A DNA stretch of 64,000 bases, taken from contig JADFZL010000002.1 in NCBI GenBank assembly GCA_015232575.1, forward strand, positions 62,001-126,000, in the 5' to 3' direction. Position numbers and translations under genes: made by a program. Position 1 is the stretch's first letter. Every line of letters begins with the position of its first letter. Below the pieces are notes generated by a model. It was not told where the DNA came from and did no database searches. It saw only the letters and a program-made list of their open reading frames with translations. The DNA is from Candidatus Rifleibacteriota bacterium. GTDB taxonomy: Bacteria; Muiribacteriota; Ozemobacteria; Ozemobacterales; Ozemobacteraceae. Shown here piece after piece: positions 53,675 through 64,000 of this stretch.

Positions 53675-56458
53675 TTAAAGAGTCCGTTTTAGCACAAACA
53701 GCGTCAGATCATCATAAATCTTATTCTCCCGCCATTTTTGAATGTTATCTATTATATTATCAATAATCAACTCCGAATTTTCATTTATTGAGTTTGTAAT
53801 GAATGTTGTAAAGCCATCATATCCGAGCATTTGATTTTTGCTGTTCATTGCTTCGATGCAGCCGTCAGAGTAGCATACAAGGTTTTCTCCGGGTTTGAGA
53901 TCGATTGATATTGAATAATGCTGTGCGGCTTTTTTCCCTGCTCCGAGCGGAAATGCCGGCTTTCCAAGAAATTCTACTTTACCTTTTGTTAAAAGAATTG
54001 GGAAGGGCATTCCGGATACAAGCAGGTCGAGTTGATTTTTTTCCGGATCAAGCAAACCGCAGATCATTCCTAAAAATACTTTGAAACTTATGTGTTCACG
54101 GAGCAGTGTGTCCATATCTTTTGCGAGTTTTTCAGGCGTAAAGCCTTCTTTGCTGCTTTCATGAAAGGAGATTGCACGCGCGAAAGCCATCATAAGAGCA
54201 GCAGCGATGCCATGTCCGGCTATGTCCCCGACGATGAAACAAATTTTTCCGTTTCCAAGTCTGAAACTGTCAAGGATGTCACCGCCAAGGTCTGAGGCCG
54301 GAAGTACTTTTCCCTGGATTGAATAACCTTCAGAAACAGGAAAACTAGTCGGAATAAGCCCTTCCTGAACAATTTTTGCCAGGTTAAGATCTTTCGCTTC
54401 AATCATCATATTATTGAATGTGTTGAATAGTTTTCCGAATTCATCTTCTCTGTCATGATCAATCTGATGGGAGAATTCTCTTTTCGAAAGCGCCTCAAGT
54501 GCAATGGCGATGGTATTCATCGGCGAAATCAACTGCATGGAAAGAACCCGGGAAATTAGAATCAGAAGAATGGAAAACAGTATTCCAACTGTCATTATTC
54601 CACGTAAAATGATAGTAATTCTATGCCCAATGTGGGAAAACGGGTAGTAGAGAATGAGTGAAACTGAAGGGTGAATCGGGCACGCCAGACAGATAAGACT
54701 TCCTTCCATGCCGGTTGATTCAATTGATGTATATTCAGCTTGTCCAAAAGTTTTTCCTGCAAGAGCAGCAGCGAGAATTTCTCTTTTCATCGAATTTTTC
54801 GGTGGAAGAATCCACTGGCAGTTTTTTGTGTCAACAGCATAAAGCCTGAACTCGCTTCCTTCAAAAGTTTTCCTTTGAAGAATCTGATTTTTCAGATAAG
54901 CTTCAAGACCTTTCTGAAAAGAAAGATGAGCTTCGATAAATGCTATTTCACCAGATTCAGGCGGATTAACCTTGAAGTAATAAAGCAGACGCCTGTTTCC
55001 AATCTGAATTCTTTGAATCCTTCCCGGCAGATTCAGTGAACTTGAAAAATCAAGATCATCACTTCTGACGACATTTTCGCAGAAGATATCCTTTTTGATA
55101 TCAAGCCCTTTCAGCCTTTCAGGGTAATATCTTTCAATTGCAAGCAGGGAATAGGAAACCTGAAACACCTCACTTCTTCCCTGAGAGCCTTCAGGATAAG
55201 CAAAGACAAGTTTTCCATGGTTGTTCCTTGCCTGAATCATGTCAATCAGGCCTTCTTTCTGAAGATTCAACGCAAAAGAAATTGAGAAAGATGAAACTTC
55301 TGCGAGCTTTGAATTTAATATTGCAGAACGTTTTCCCAGATATTCATCATAGTTTGAAACCATGTTTCTCAGAGTACTTTCACCGAAAGTTCTTACGCGC
55401 GAATTTATTACTTCGCGATAATGTTTCATAAGATCAATTGAACCGAATGCTATTCCGAACAGTGGCAGAGAGGCGGAAACTATGAAAAGTCCTGGTACAA
55501 GTCTGGATAGTTTTACTGTGTGCTTTTCAGAAAAAATCCTTAAAAAAAGGCATCCGGATAAGAAAATTGCCAGTCCAAAAAGCCTGATTGTTTTGCGCCA
55601 GGCCTGCATATTCTCTCTGAAAATCGGGAAGGCTCCGTAAATAATTCTTCCTGATGAAGTTTCCAGGAAGATCCATTCGTAGTTGTCTGATTCTATGCGT
55701 CTTTCAGATGATTTTTCCATTGATTCAAAAAGATTTCCGGCTGTTTTATCCTGCCATTTGCCGAATCTGAAAAATTTTCCCTCGCCTCTTGTTCCGAAGC
55801 CGCAGATTTGAGGAACTTCACCTTCAGAAAGTCCGGATTGAAAAATATTCCGGAAGATCAATTTTTCGTCGGGAATTTTTTCGAGAATAATGAAAACTCC
55901 GCCTCTGTCGTTCCTGTTCCAGAGTGCAAGACCATTCTCATTTCGGAAGATAATTTCAATTGGAGCTTTATATGCTGATTGCAGAGATAAGAGATTTTTT
56001 CCTTCACCAAAAATCAGTGAAATTCGTGAATCAAGTTCTTTGCGCATTCGCTCAAGCTCTTTTCCGGGCTTGGCGATGAGGCTTTTGTAGAGTTTTTCAA
56101 AAAATTTCTGTGATTGAAGCCCTGCAGGCCATGTTTTGACGCATTTCCCTGAAAAATCATAGAAATAAAGCTGAATCTGCAGTTTATATTCATTTACCAT
56201 GCGTTGCAGAATTTTTTCATGTGATTTGTCAAAACGGTTTATTCTGCTTGAAAGAGAAAGAAGTCTGGAATGAACATACACCTCAGGATCGCATCTGACT
56301 GCGACTCTTGTAAGCTGTTTCCTGTTTTTTTCCCAGTTTGTTCTGATATCTCTGCTTTCGATTCCCGCCAGCCAGAAATCAATGCCAAAAACAGCGCAGG
56401 CAGACAATATAGCAAATTGTACAGCAATACTCAGAAATTCCCAGTCTTTCTGATGCAT
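53675..56458 (-). CDS. Fourth two-sensor membrane PP2C/SpoIIE phosphatase receptor
   Basis: 927 residues. TM1 at about 13-30, external domain to about 285, two TMs (about 287-310 and 320-345), second sensor domain, TM (about 625-645), HAMP linker (SPMNTIAIALEALSKREFSH) and PP2C (about 705-925). Motifs: SDLGGDILDSF, VGDIAGHGIAAAL, YSDGCIEAM and YDDLTLFVL, so the metal-site Asp residues are present. ATG 56458 is preferred to TTG 56467; neither has a strong ribosome-binding site. It begins about 10 nt after the stop of the pilin-like gene at 56469, so minor pilins and phosphatase probably share a transcript. Confidence 0.9.
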   Translation of the reverse strand: MHQKDWEFLSIAVQFAILSACAVFGIDFWLAGIESRDIRTNWEKNRKQLTRVAVRCDPEVYVHSRLLSLSSRINRFDKSHEKILQRMVNEYKLQIQLYFYDFSGKCVKTWPAGLQSQKFFEKLYKSLIAKPGKELERMRKELDSRISLIFGEGKNLLSLQSAYKAPIEIIFRNENGLALWNRNDRGGVFIILEKIPDEKLIFRNIFQSGLSEGEVPQICGFGTRGEGKFFRFGKWQDKTAGNLFESMEKSSERRIESDNYEWIFLETSSGRIIYGAFPIFRENMQAWRKTIRLFGLAIFLSGCLFLRIFSEKHTVKLSRLVPGLFIVSASLPLFGIAFGSIDLMKHYREVINSRVRTFGESTLRNMVSNYDEYLGKRSAILNSKLAEVSSFSISFALNLQKEGLIDMIQARNNHGKLVFAYPEGSQGRSEVFQVSYSLLAIERYYPERLKGLDIKKDIFCENVVRSDDLDFSSSLNLPGRIQRIQIGNRRLLYYFKVNPPESGEIAFIEAHLSFQKGLEAYLKNQILQRKTFEGSEFRLYAVDTKNCQWILPPKNSMKREILAAALAGKTFGQAEYTSIESTGMEGSLICLACPIHPSVSLILYYPFSHIGHRITIILRGIMTVGILFSILLILISRVLSMQLISPMNTIAIALEALSKREFSHQIDHDREDEFGKLFNTFNNMMIEAKDLNLAKIVQEGLIPTSFPVSEGYSIQGKVLPASDLGGDILDSFRLGNGKICFIVGDIAGHGIAAALMMAFARAISFHESSKEGFTPEKLAKDMDTLLREHISFKVFLGMICGLLDPEKNQLDLLVSGMPFPILLTKGKVEFLGKPAFPLGAGKKAAQHYSISIDLKPGENLVCYSDGCIEAMNSKNQMLGYDGFTTFITNSINENSELIIDNIIDNIQKWRENKIYDDLTLFVLKRTL

Positions 56459-56468
56459 TTGTGCCAAC

Positions 56469-57902
56469 TTAATCTATCACCAGAGAAGCTTCAATTTGAA
56501 TGAAAAGGTTTTTGAGTTGTACAATTTCATCTGATATTACTGTCAGTCCGTTGTTTGTGCCATAAAAAATTCTTAATGCTGATACTGTCGCACTGATCTC
56601 TTTTTCTCTTTCAAGAAACTCAATAAAAAATGGCTGTTTTCCCTTGTACATGTTGAAAAAAAAGTCCAGCAGATTTTTGAGATTTTGATAATGAGCATTG
56701 ATAAAAGGGCTTCCGTTCGATTCAAGCAGAATTCTAAGTTTCGCAGCATTTAATATGCTTCTGACTGTGGGATTTTGTTTCCGATTTGGAAAATACTCAG
56801 AATGTGGAGCTTTAAAGAGTGTTTCATATTGCTCTATTGCTTTGTCCAGATTTATTTTAAGCAGTTCAATCTGACTGGCACCAAGTGAACAGAAATATTT
56901 TATTTTCTTTTTCCTTTCTTTAAGAGTATTTCCAAGGTCTGAGTCTGAAATACTGCCTGCTGATAAAGCTTTTATGTATGGATTCATGCGCCCTAAAAGC
57001 AGGAACATCATAGATGCTTTGTCGTTGTATTTTTCAGCAATTCTCCATTGCAGAATACTTGCGGTTTGTCTGCTGCCTGGAGTTCCTTTGGCAAGGGCGG
57101 CATCTCTTAGTTTTTCCATGTCTTCTATTTTATTGTTAAATGTATCCATTACTTTTCCAATGGTATTTATGGAAACAACCATAGCGGCAATTTGCTTTAT
57201 TGTCAGTTCGTTTCCGCCATTGGTGTTCATGAATTCTGTAAATACATTGCTTGAAGGGGGTGAGGCAGTATAAGTGAAATTCCAGATGGCATTGCCAAGT
57301 TGTACTTCTGATATTTCAGTTTCAATTGATTCTCTTGATTTGTCATGGCTGTCTTCATTGTATCCGGATAAAATGTGTTTCAGTTCGTATTTCTGTTCTT
57401 TTCCTGCTGAATCATTCCAGAAAATTGAAATATTTAATTCAATGACATTAAAAGAAGGATCTTCAGAAACAGTGTGTGGAGCAAAGGCTGTTGTGAAAAG
57501 CAGCTTAAAACCTTTCAACTGTTTGAAAATCGGACCCGATTCCTTAGTTATCGGGCCATCATCAATGAAGTCAAGATTTCCATTGTTTTTGGAATTTTGC
57601 CAGATTTTGAAGAGAAAGCTTTCACCATCAGTTATTGAAAGTTTTTCGCCAGTTTCTGCACTTTTAATAAGTTGAGAAAAGAAATGAGGGTTTTCTGAAA
57701 GCCTCAGATTAATGTCTTCGACAATCTTCTGGCACAGAAACATTGCTGTCAGATGCTCAGAACTGAAACTTTCTCCCCGTATTCCGGAGCCTCTGAAAGC
57801 TTGAAATAATCCCATTGCTGAAAAAGTCAGAATAACAAATGCTATAAGAATTTCAACCAAAGAAATTGCCGTTTTATTTTTTCTAAGTTTTATATTTGTC
57901 AC
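56469..57902 (-). CDS. Large prepilin-like protein (GspI/PilV type)
   Basis: 477 residues with an N-terminal prepilin-like segment (KTAISLVEILIAFVILTFSA: Ala -1, Ile +1, Glu +5) followed by an unusually long exported domain. Start is GTG 57902 behind AGGAAG, five codons inside the longest frame. GspI/PilV proteins are usually under 200 residues, so about 300 residues are extra; the C-terminal half is alpha-helical. It is the third gene of the minus-strand pilin-like cluster and just upstream of the phosphatase receptor gene. Confidence 0.75.
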   Translation of the reverse strand: MTNIKLRKNKTAISLVEILIAFVILTFSAMGLFQAFRGSGIRGESFSSEHLTAMFLCQKIVEDINLRLSENPHFFSQLIKSAETGEKLSITDGESFLFKIWQNSKNNGNLDFIDDGPITKESGPIFKQLKGFKLLFTTAFAPHTVSEDPSFNVIELNISIFWNDSAGKEQKYELKHILSGYNEDSHDKSRESIETEISEVQLGNAIWNFTYTASPPSSNVFTEFMNTNGGNELTIKQIAAMVVSINTIGKVMDTFNNKIEDMEKLRDAALAKGTPGSRQTASILQWRIAEKYNDKASMMFLLLGRMNPYIKALSAGSISDSDLGNTLKERKKKIKYFCSLGASQIELLKINLDKAIEQYETLFKAPHSEYFPNRKQNPTVRSILNAAKLRILLESNGSPFINAHYQNLKNLLDFFFNMYKGKQPFFIEFLEREKEISATVSALRIFYGTNNGLTVISDEIVQLKNLFIQIEASLVID

Positions 57903-58017
57903 GCGTCTTCCTTGCAATTGCTATTTTACGAACCAATTAACTAATCTCTGATGATTCGAATCAGATTTCATTCGGCTTTTTTGTTCTTATGATCAGCTTC
58001 TTCGTCTTTGCATCTGC

Positions 58018-59301
<1,284 letters not shown>

Positions 59302-59323
59302 ATTCAGCCTCCAGTTACTAAGT

Positions 59324-59941
59324 TTAGTCCTGGTCATCTGCTGTTACGTTTTGAAGACGAACGAAGTTTACAAAAGAATAAACCCCGCCTCCGCCAGCCA
59401 GAGTTGTATTTACTAAAACACCTCCGTTTGAATATGGAGTAAAGTTTAATTCAAGAACGTTTTCCATTATAACTTTCTTTGCTGAATCTGCCGGGTCATC
59501 AGAATTTTTTGTCGAAACAATTGCTTTATATATTTCTTTTTTTTCCTGATTCGATTTTGTCTGATCTTTTTCAAGTGATATTAATTTTACCTGGTTAACG
59601 TAATTCAGATATACCAGATAATGAAAAGTCGAACCCGGTGAAGGCGAAACAATTTCAATTCCCTCCTGAAGCTCTTTGAACAGATTTATCGTGGATTTCC
59701 TTGCTTCCATCTGAAGGTAAAGCCTTTTAGTCAGAGTATCAGATGTTTTTCCAATAAAATGATGCCAGACACGTATTCCTATCTGGAAAATAAAAGCCAG
59801 AATAAAGCTGGCAACAATAAGCTCAAGGAGTGTAACTCCGGTTTTTCGGCCAAAAAAAGTTCTTTTCAAATTTTGCTGTTCTTCCAGAATATTATTTTTC
59901 AAATTTGATAACAATCTTGCTATCAAGACTTCACACCACAT
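59324..59941 (-). CDS. Prepilin-like protein (GspJ/PilW type)
   Basis: 205 residues from ATG 59941. A leader of about 33 residues precedes G-VTLLELIVASFILAFIFQ, a prepilin signature with Gly -1, Val +1, Glu +5. The globular part has FHYLVYLNYVNQVKLISL and a Gly-rich end (TLAGGGGVY). It is the first gene of the minus-strand pilin-like cluster. The start is uncertain: a TTG at 59983 would add 14 residues, and neither site has a strong Shine-Dalgarno. Confidence 0.75.
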   Translation of the reverse strand: MWCEVLIARLLSNLKNNILEEQQNLKRTFFGRKTGVTLLELIVASFILAFIFQIGIRVWHHFIGKTSDTLTKRLYLQMEARKSTINLFKELQEGIEIVSPSPGSTFHYLVYLNYVNQVKLISLEKDQTKSNQEKKEIYKAIVSTKNSDDPADSAKKVIMENVLELNFTPYSNGGVLVNTTLAGGGGVYSFVNFVRLQNVTADDQD

Positions 59942-60222
59942 TAATAATCCATGCCATTTAGAAAGCAGGTAATGTGCGTCCAATTAAATATTCTTCAAAG
60001 TGAAAATCCGCGTTATTCAGTTTTTTTCGTGGTTATAATTCAAGTTCTTTTTGTTTATCAGTTAAACGTTTACATCACCAAAATTTTTTCAACACAAAAA
60101 AAAGAAAAAAGAGTTCTTTTTCCTTTTCCTATCTTTATCATAACCGATTCGGGAGATTGTGTAAACAAAAATCATTGAAATGCCGAATTATGTAAACGTA
60201 GAAGAAAATTCTGGAGGCGAAT

Positions 60223-61848
60223 ATGAAAATGCGAAAAGGCATTTCGATTTTTATTTTCCTGGCATCCTTTCTTGCCTCAGAAGCGTGCTGGGGAAAAGAA
60301 ACTTATGATCTTGGAAAAGTGCATGTAGTTGGAAAAGATTCTCAGAGAAAGGAAATCAGCCCTGAAATCCAGGAAATATCGCTGGATATGGGCGATCGGC
60401 GTATGCCTTTGCCTGAAATATCTTCTGATACGCTATATGCTGATACAATAGAGAGTATTCCAGTAAATGAAGCTGAAAAGAAGGAAATCAGCAAGCCGAA
60501 AAATCTGAAATTGAAATATTATCGTGGTTCGAGAGGCTGGGAAAAAGCTGCATTCTCTGCTCAGGGCGTGCAGGATGGCTATACTCTTGGCGCGGGTGTA
60601 TTTCGCGAAAAGCGTGATGCGTTTCTGACAGAAACAAATTTTTTCGATAAGAAATTTAACGGATTGTTGAAATTTTCAGGAGAAGATAATCACGAACTTT
60701 CCGGAGCCATTGAAGTTGGTGAAAAAAGCTTTGGTTTACCTGGAACACGTGGAATTCCCACACCGAAAATGCGCATGGAAAACGATTCAACTATCATTAA
60801 CCTGAAAGCTCAATCGACACTTTCTGATGGAGCTTTTCTTACCTGCGGTGCAAAGTTTGAAAAGTTGACTAGAAATACTTCAAATTATGGAAAGTCAGCC
60901 CTGACATTTAATGAAGATTCTACTTTTGACTCTAACCGTTTTGATGCTGAATATAAATTCGCTTCTGGTTATCAGAGCACTGCAAAAGCTGTATTAAACC
61001 TGATTAAAGATAATATCGCTATTGATACAGTTAATCAGGGATTGTCGAAAAGAATGTTTGCATTTACTGGTGAATTTGATTTGAATCAGAGGGCTTATCT
61101 TGAATTTGGATTAAAGGGTTCCGCGCTTCTCGGGCGCGAGCATACTTCGCCTCTGGTGAAACTCGATGTGCGTTCTGACAGTCCATGGCAGGCTGTGTTA
61201 AGTTATGACGAAGATCTTGGCAATGACAGCATGAAAAAAATGTTCATGCCGGATTATCATGTTTCTCTATCACCTGTTCAGGCTTCTCTTAAAAAGATGT
61301 TTTCGTTCAGATTAAATTATCAGGCTGAAGAAGGAATGCATCTGGGTGCTGAAATTTTCAGAGATCGTGAAGAAGATGCTGTTGAATTTAACGATAGTTA
61401 TATGACTAAGAAAAAAATCTGGACACAGACGGTTGGTACTGTTCCAAGAGTTACGCGCAAAGGTTTGAGCCTGTTTGGAGAGGCAAAATTAGATGACAAT
61501 TTGAAATTTAAGGTTAAATCAACTCTTCAGGATCCGAAAAATGAAACCGTCGGAAGACAGCTTGCTTATGAGCCATCACGGATTCTTGAGACATCGGTTG
61601 AGTACAAGACTTCAAAATTTGAATTACAGTTCGTTCGAAATGCAAAATATGATTTGAAAACATATTATCTGACCGGAAATGAAAACTGGGACTTCAGCAG
61701 AGCAGACATTACGGCAAGATATCAGTTTAATCCAAATCTGAGCGGTTATATTAATATTCTTGACCTGTATGATGAAGCAAAAAATCTTCGGTTCGATGTT
61801 CCCGAAGAGGGCCGTCTTTCAATGGTCGGTCTGGAAATGGATTTTTGA
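60223..61848 (+). CDS. Outer-membrane beta-barrel protein, likely TonB-linked
   Basis: 541 residues: a signal peptide (cleavage after CWG), a segment DLGKVHVVGKDSQ like the N-terminal TonB-box region of TonB-dependent receptors, a linker, then a long run of amphipathic strands ending LSMVGLEMDF with terminal Phe, the usual signal for barrel insertion. No clear plug domain of about 150 residues is seen, so it may be a porin-like barrel or a degenerate receptor. It is followed 32 nt later by exbB-exbD-tonB, which suggests energised transport of one substrate. GGAGG precedes the ATG. Confidence 0.75.
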   Translation: MKMRKGISIFIFLASFLASEACWGKETYDLGKVHVVGKDSQRKEISPEIQEISLDMGDRRMPLPEISSDTLYADTIESIPVNEAEKKEISKPKNLKLKYYRGSRGWEKAAFSAQGVQDGYTLGAGVFREKRDAFLTETNFFDKKFNGLLKFSGEDNHELSGAIEVGEKSFGLPGTRGIPTPKMRMENDSTIINLKAQSTLSDGAFLTCGAKFEKLTRNTSNYGKSALTFNEDSTFDSNRFDAEYKFASGYQSTAKAVLNLIKDNIAIDTVNQGLSKRMFAFTGEFDLNQRAYLEFGLKGSALLGREHTSPLVKLDVRSDSPWQAVLSYDEDLGNDSMKKMFMPDYHVSLSPVQASLKKMFSFRLNYQAEEGMHLGAEIFRDREEDAVEFNDSYMTKKKIWTQTVGTVPRVTRKGLSLFGEAKLDDNLKFKVKSTLQDPKNETVGRQLAYEPSRILETSVEYKTSKFELQFVRNAKYDLKTYYLTGNENWDFSRADITARYQFNPNLSGYINILDLYDEAKNLRFDVPEEGRLSMVGLEMDF

Positions 61849-61880
61849 GACTTACTTTAACATTAATGGAGGTATAGAAA

Positions 61881-62528
61881 GTGACTGGGAACATTTTTAT
61901 TATCGACTTCTTTTTGAAAGGCGGAATTACGATGATTCCGCTTCTGATCTGTTCAATATTGGCTCTGGCTGTAACAATAGGGAGAGTGCGATATTTTCTT
62001 GACCGCCCGCTTGATGCAGAAAAACTTATGAAAAATATCCGCGTTGCTTTGAATTCATCAGATGTTCAGGAAGCGGTGAAAATTTCACGTCAGGAACTTC
62101 ATCCACTGGGAAGTGTTTTATACGCTGGTCTGACACATCTTGGCCTTCCAAGGCAGAATATGCTTGACCACATGAGAGAAGAAGCGTTGAGGCAATTGAG
62201 AAATATTTCCAGACACAATTCGATTCTTTCGACCATTGCAGGTGTGTCACCCCTTCTTGGGCTGACTGGTACAATCCTTGGCATGATTACATCATTTTCA
62301 GTTATCTCGACTATTGGAATCGGCGATCCTACTGCTCTGGCAGGCGGAATTTCAGAAGCGCTTTACACAACTGCAGCCGGGCTTTTTGTTGGAATTCCAT
62401 CACTGGTAGTTTATAACTGGTGCGAAAACAAAGTTGCACAATTTGAAGATGCGGTTGAATACTGTTCTCTTGACCTTGCCAATTCTCTTCCGCCCAGGGA
62501 CAGCAGCTATGAAAAAGCTTCTTCCTGA
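61881..62528 (+). CDS. exbB: ExbB/TolQ-type proton channel subunit
   Basis: 215 residues with three TM segments: about 8-30, then the pair within ISRHNSILSTIAGVSPLLGL-TGTILGMITSF (about 110-145) and EALYTTAAGLFVGIPSLVVY (about 160-185). The GVSPLLGLTGTILGMI motif is the conserved ion-path region of ExbB/TolQ/MotA. It forms the pore with ExbD and energises TonB using the proton gradient. GTG 61881 is preceded by GGAGGT. It overlaps exbD by 20 nt. Confidence 0.93.
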   Translation: MTGNIFIIDFFLKGGITMIPLLICSILALAVTIGRVRYFLDRPLDAEKLMKNIRVALNSSDVQEAVKISRQELHPLGSVLYAGLTHLGLPRQNMLDHMREEALRQLRNISRHNSILSTIAGVSPLLGLTGTILGMITSFSVISTIGIGDPTALAGGISEALYTTAAGLFVGIPSLVVYNWCENKVAQFEDAVEYCSLDLANSLPPRDSSYEKASS

Positions 62529-62934
62529 AAGAAAGCGGCCACAACCGCAGATTGTCCTGACGAATCTGATTGATGTCATTCTTATGCTGGTGTTTTTTTT
62601 CATGATAACAAGCTCATTTGCAAAAGAAAAAAACCGTATTCCGATAGAATTGCCAGCAGCTTCAAGTTCAGGTATTTCACAGGGCGAAATATTATCTGTT
62701 GTTATCAATAACGATGGCGTTGCGTTTGTAAATTCTATTGAGTTGAATGTCGATGCATTGAAACAGAAAGTCGCCGAATATATTGCTTCAAATCAGGGAA
62801 CTGATCCGCAGATTCTTGTTGAAGCAGATGTTTCAACTGATTATGGAAAAGTAGTTTCACTACTTGATGAAATAAGGATGGCCGGAGGGAAGAACATTGG
62901 CCTTTCTACGAAAAATAAGTCTGAAGTTAGATAG
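62509..62934 (+). CDS. exbD: ExbD/TolR-type subunit
   Basis: 141 residues: a short cytoplasmic leader, one TM helix with the conserved Asp (NLIDVILMLVFFFMITSSF), and a periplasmic domain with ILVEADVSTDYGKVVSLLDE, the usual D-x-x-x-x-Y/G-x-V/I motif. The ATG at 62509 follows AGGGA. Upstream extensions in the same frame lie inside exbB. It forms the ExbB-ExbD motor with the preceding gene. Confidence 0.93.
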   Translation: MKKLLPERKRPQPQIVLTNLIDVILMLVFFFMITSSFAKEKNRIPIELPAASSSGISQGEILSVVINNDGVAFVNSIELNVDALKQKVAEYIASNQGTDPQILVEADVSTDYGKVVSLLDEIRMAGGKNIGLSTKNKSEVR

Positions 62935-63865
62935 TTTTCTGCCTGAATGTTCAGATGTACGCGAGAAAGAAGAGTTCCAGCTTTCTCTGTTGGTTCATTT
63001 CGCTTTCTTCTTACTTCTGAGTGTGTTTTTTGCTGTTTTTCATGTCGATCATACGATTATTCCAAAAAACATAGCACCCGTAAGACTTATATCCGGAAGC
63101 GGATTCAATCAGAATAATTCTGAATCTCTTCCATTCCGAAAATCTTTGTTTTCAGATGTTTCAAAGTTTAACACTGAAAAAAATACGGCATCTGCAAAGA
63201 ATTCCAGACAAAAAAAGAACGTTCTCAAGAAAAAAACTCTGAAAAAAACAGATGTAAAAAAGGCTGTTACAAAATCACCTGTTGTTGCAACCAAAAAATC
63301 TGTTAAAAGTGAAACTCAACCTGCAGAGACCAAAGAACCGGAAAAATCTGTTATCAAGACAGCTAAATTCGAAACTGATGCTGTGACTCCATTTGCACTG
63401 AATGAGCCGGTAAAAAATGATATTGAATCACTTGTTGATGATACCCTTGGAGAGCCACTCAGACGCGAACCAGAAACAACTGAAACAGTTTCACAGAGTG
63501 AAAACCCGGGGAAATCTGTTGAGAAAAGCATTGGAACTGACGGAGATGAATTTCAGGTTGTAGATCTGGAATCCTTTGGCGATCAGAATAAAAGTTTCGC
63601 TCCGCCTTCTATCGTTTCAAAAGTTATCCCTGATTACCCGGAATGGGCAAGGAAAAAGGGAATTAAAGGTCAGGCGACATACAAAGTCATGATCATGGAA
63701 TCTGGAACTGTTGGAGATGTTATTCATCTGTCATCTACAGTTGATTCCAGGATGGCTGTTCTCGGAGCTCAGGCTTTGCGAAGATGGCTTTTCACGCCAG
63801 TACTTGATGGCGGCGAACCTGTCAGAACCTGGGTGAAAATTGCAGTGCACTTTCAACTTAAATAG
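62897..63865 (+). CDS. tonB: TonB-like energy transducer
   Basis: 322 residues. A cytoplasmic N-terminus, one TM (about 30-48; HFAFFLLLSVFFAVFH), a Lys/Pro/Glu-rich periplasmic linker (about 60-225), and a TonB C-terminal domain (about 230-322) with VIPDYPEWARKKGIKGQATY, the Y-P-x-x-A-x-x-x-x-I-x-G motif, and RRWLFTPVLDGGEP. It overlaps exbD by 38 nt. The TTG start is preferred since GGAGG lies 8 nt upstream. It transfers energy to outer-membrane transporters, most likely the barrel encoded just upstream. Confidence 0.9.
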   Translation: MAFLRKISLKLDSFLPECSDVREKEEFQLSLLVHFAFFLLLSVFFAVFHVDHTIIPKNIAPVRLISGSGFNQNNSESLPFRKSLFSDVSKFNTEKNTASAKNSRQKKNVLKKKTLKKTDVKKAVTKSPVVATKKSVKSETQPAETKEPEKSVIKTAKFETDAVTPFALNEPVKNDIESLVDDTLGEPLRREPETTETVSQSENPGKSVEKSIGTDGDEFQVVDLESFGDQNKSFAPPSIVSKVIPDYPEWARKKGIKGQATYKVMIMESGTVGDVIHLSSTVDSRMAVLGAQALRRWLFTPVLDGGEPVRTWVKIAVHFQLK

Positions 63866-64000
63866 AATAGTCTCGCAGCCACAGGATACAAAGACAAGAA
63901 ATGTGGGTTGTTATTATTTTATCGATGAGAATCGGCTAGAAGTGAATAGGCTGTGACTGTGCGGGTTTTACCTTTAATTGGTGGAAGGTCAAGCAGACTC
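63866..64000. other. Right-edge intergenic stretch, no feature seen
   Basis: The last 135 bases carry no frame with a credible start and no hairpin with a T-run. CGCAGCCACAGGATACAAAG recalls common intergenic repeats of other bacteria but is not repeated in this window. Confidence 0.4.

Noticed and set aside
53545..53766. 73-residue frame on the plus strand
   Set aside because: Made almost entirely from the palindromic repeat and antisense to the phosphatase gene; no ribosome-binding site.

Overview
The window looks like chromosomal DNA of an AT-rich diderm (Gram-negative type) bacterium. Envelope evidence is a TonB-ExbB-ExbD operon beside an outer-membrane beta-barrel protein ending in Phe, several lipoprotein or signal-peptide proteins, and an SLH-domain protein. 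Large SpoIIE-type phosphatase receptors, several minor-pilin clusters and poly-HAMP chemoreceptors would suit an uncultured deep-branching lineage such as Candidatus Riflebacteria, but that placement is inference; no rRNA or other phylogenetic marker is present apart from serS and recN.

Layout. (1) 1-10.9 kb: the start of a pilin-like gene, an FAD-linked oxidase, then minus-strand housekeeping and envelope genes: recN, a SpoIID-domain protein, serS, a GIDE-like membrane protein, an SLH protein and a GH13 enzyme with an altered active site. (2) 11.1-32.3 kb: a long plus-strand chemosensory cluster: hybrid histidine kinase, response regulator, STAS protein, CheY, CheA (frame broken at an A13 run, ATPase domain degenerate), CheR-like protein, metallo-beta-lactamase-fold protein, membrane PAS sensor, CheW, two giant chemoreceptors built from 91-residue HAMP repeats, CheR, CheD, CheB and a secreted HAD-like protein. 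(3) 32.3-32.7 kb: a repeat island with a perfect 36-bp palindrome and a 121-bp MITE-like element. (4) 32.7-56.5 kb: four large membrane receptors ending in PP2C/SpoIIE phosphatase domains, arranged as two pairs (32.7-38.9 kb plus strand, 50.6-56.5 kb minus strand). Between them lie a HEAT-repeat membrane protein, a STAS protein, a Thr-rich lipoprotein, an ECF sigma factor with its zinc anti-sigma factor, three pilin-like proteins, a small secreted protein and a secreted zinc metallopeptidase. (5) 56.5-60 kb: a second trio of pilin-like genes on the minus strand, one with a hexanucleotide-encoded Arg-Asp tract. (6) 60.2-63.9 kb: outer-membrane barrel protein, exbB, exbD, tonB.

How the parts may work together. 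The chemosensory genes have receptors, coupling protein, adaptation enzymes (CheR/CheB/CheD) and response regulators, but the local CheA seems to keep only its HPt, dimerisation and coupling regions, so phosphate may come from another kinase, possibly the hybrid kinase at the head of the cluster. In the second half, two matching ECF-type promoters (TGTAAC-N17-CGTAACTA) precede the lipoprotein/sigma/anti-sigma/pilin operon and the small secreted protein upstream of the metallopeptidase. This suggests an autoregulated envelope regulon, with SpoIIE phosphatases and a STAS protein alongside as a second regulatory layer. Minor-pilin trios next to phosphatase receptor genes occur twice.

Intergenic DNA is rich in short palindromic repeats of at least four kinds. 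No rRNA, tRNA, CRISPR array, phage or intact insertion sequence was seen.
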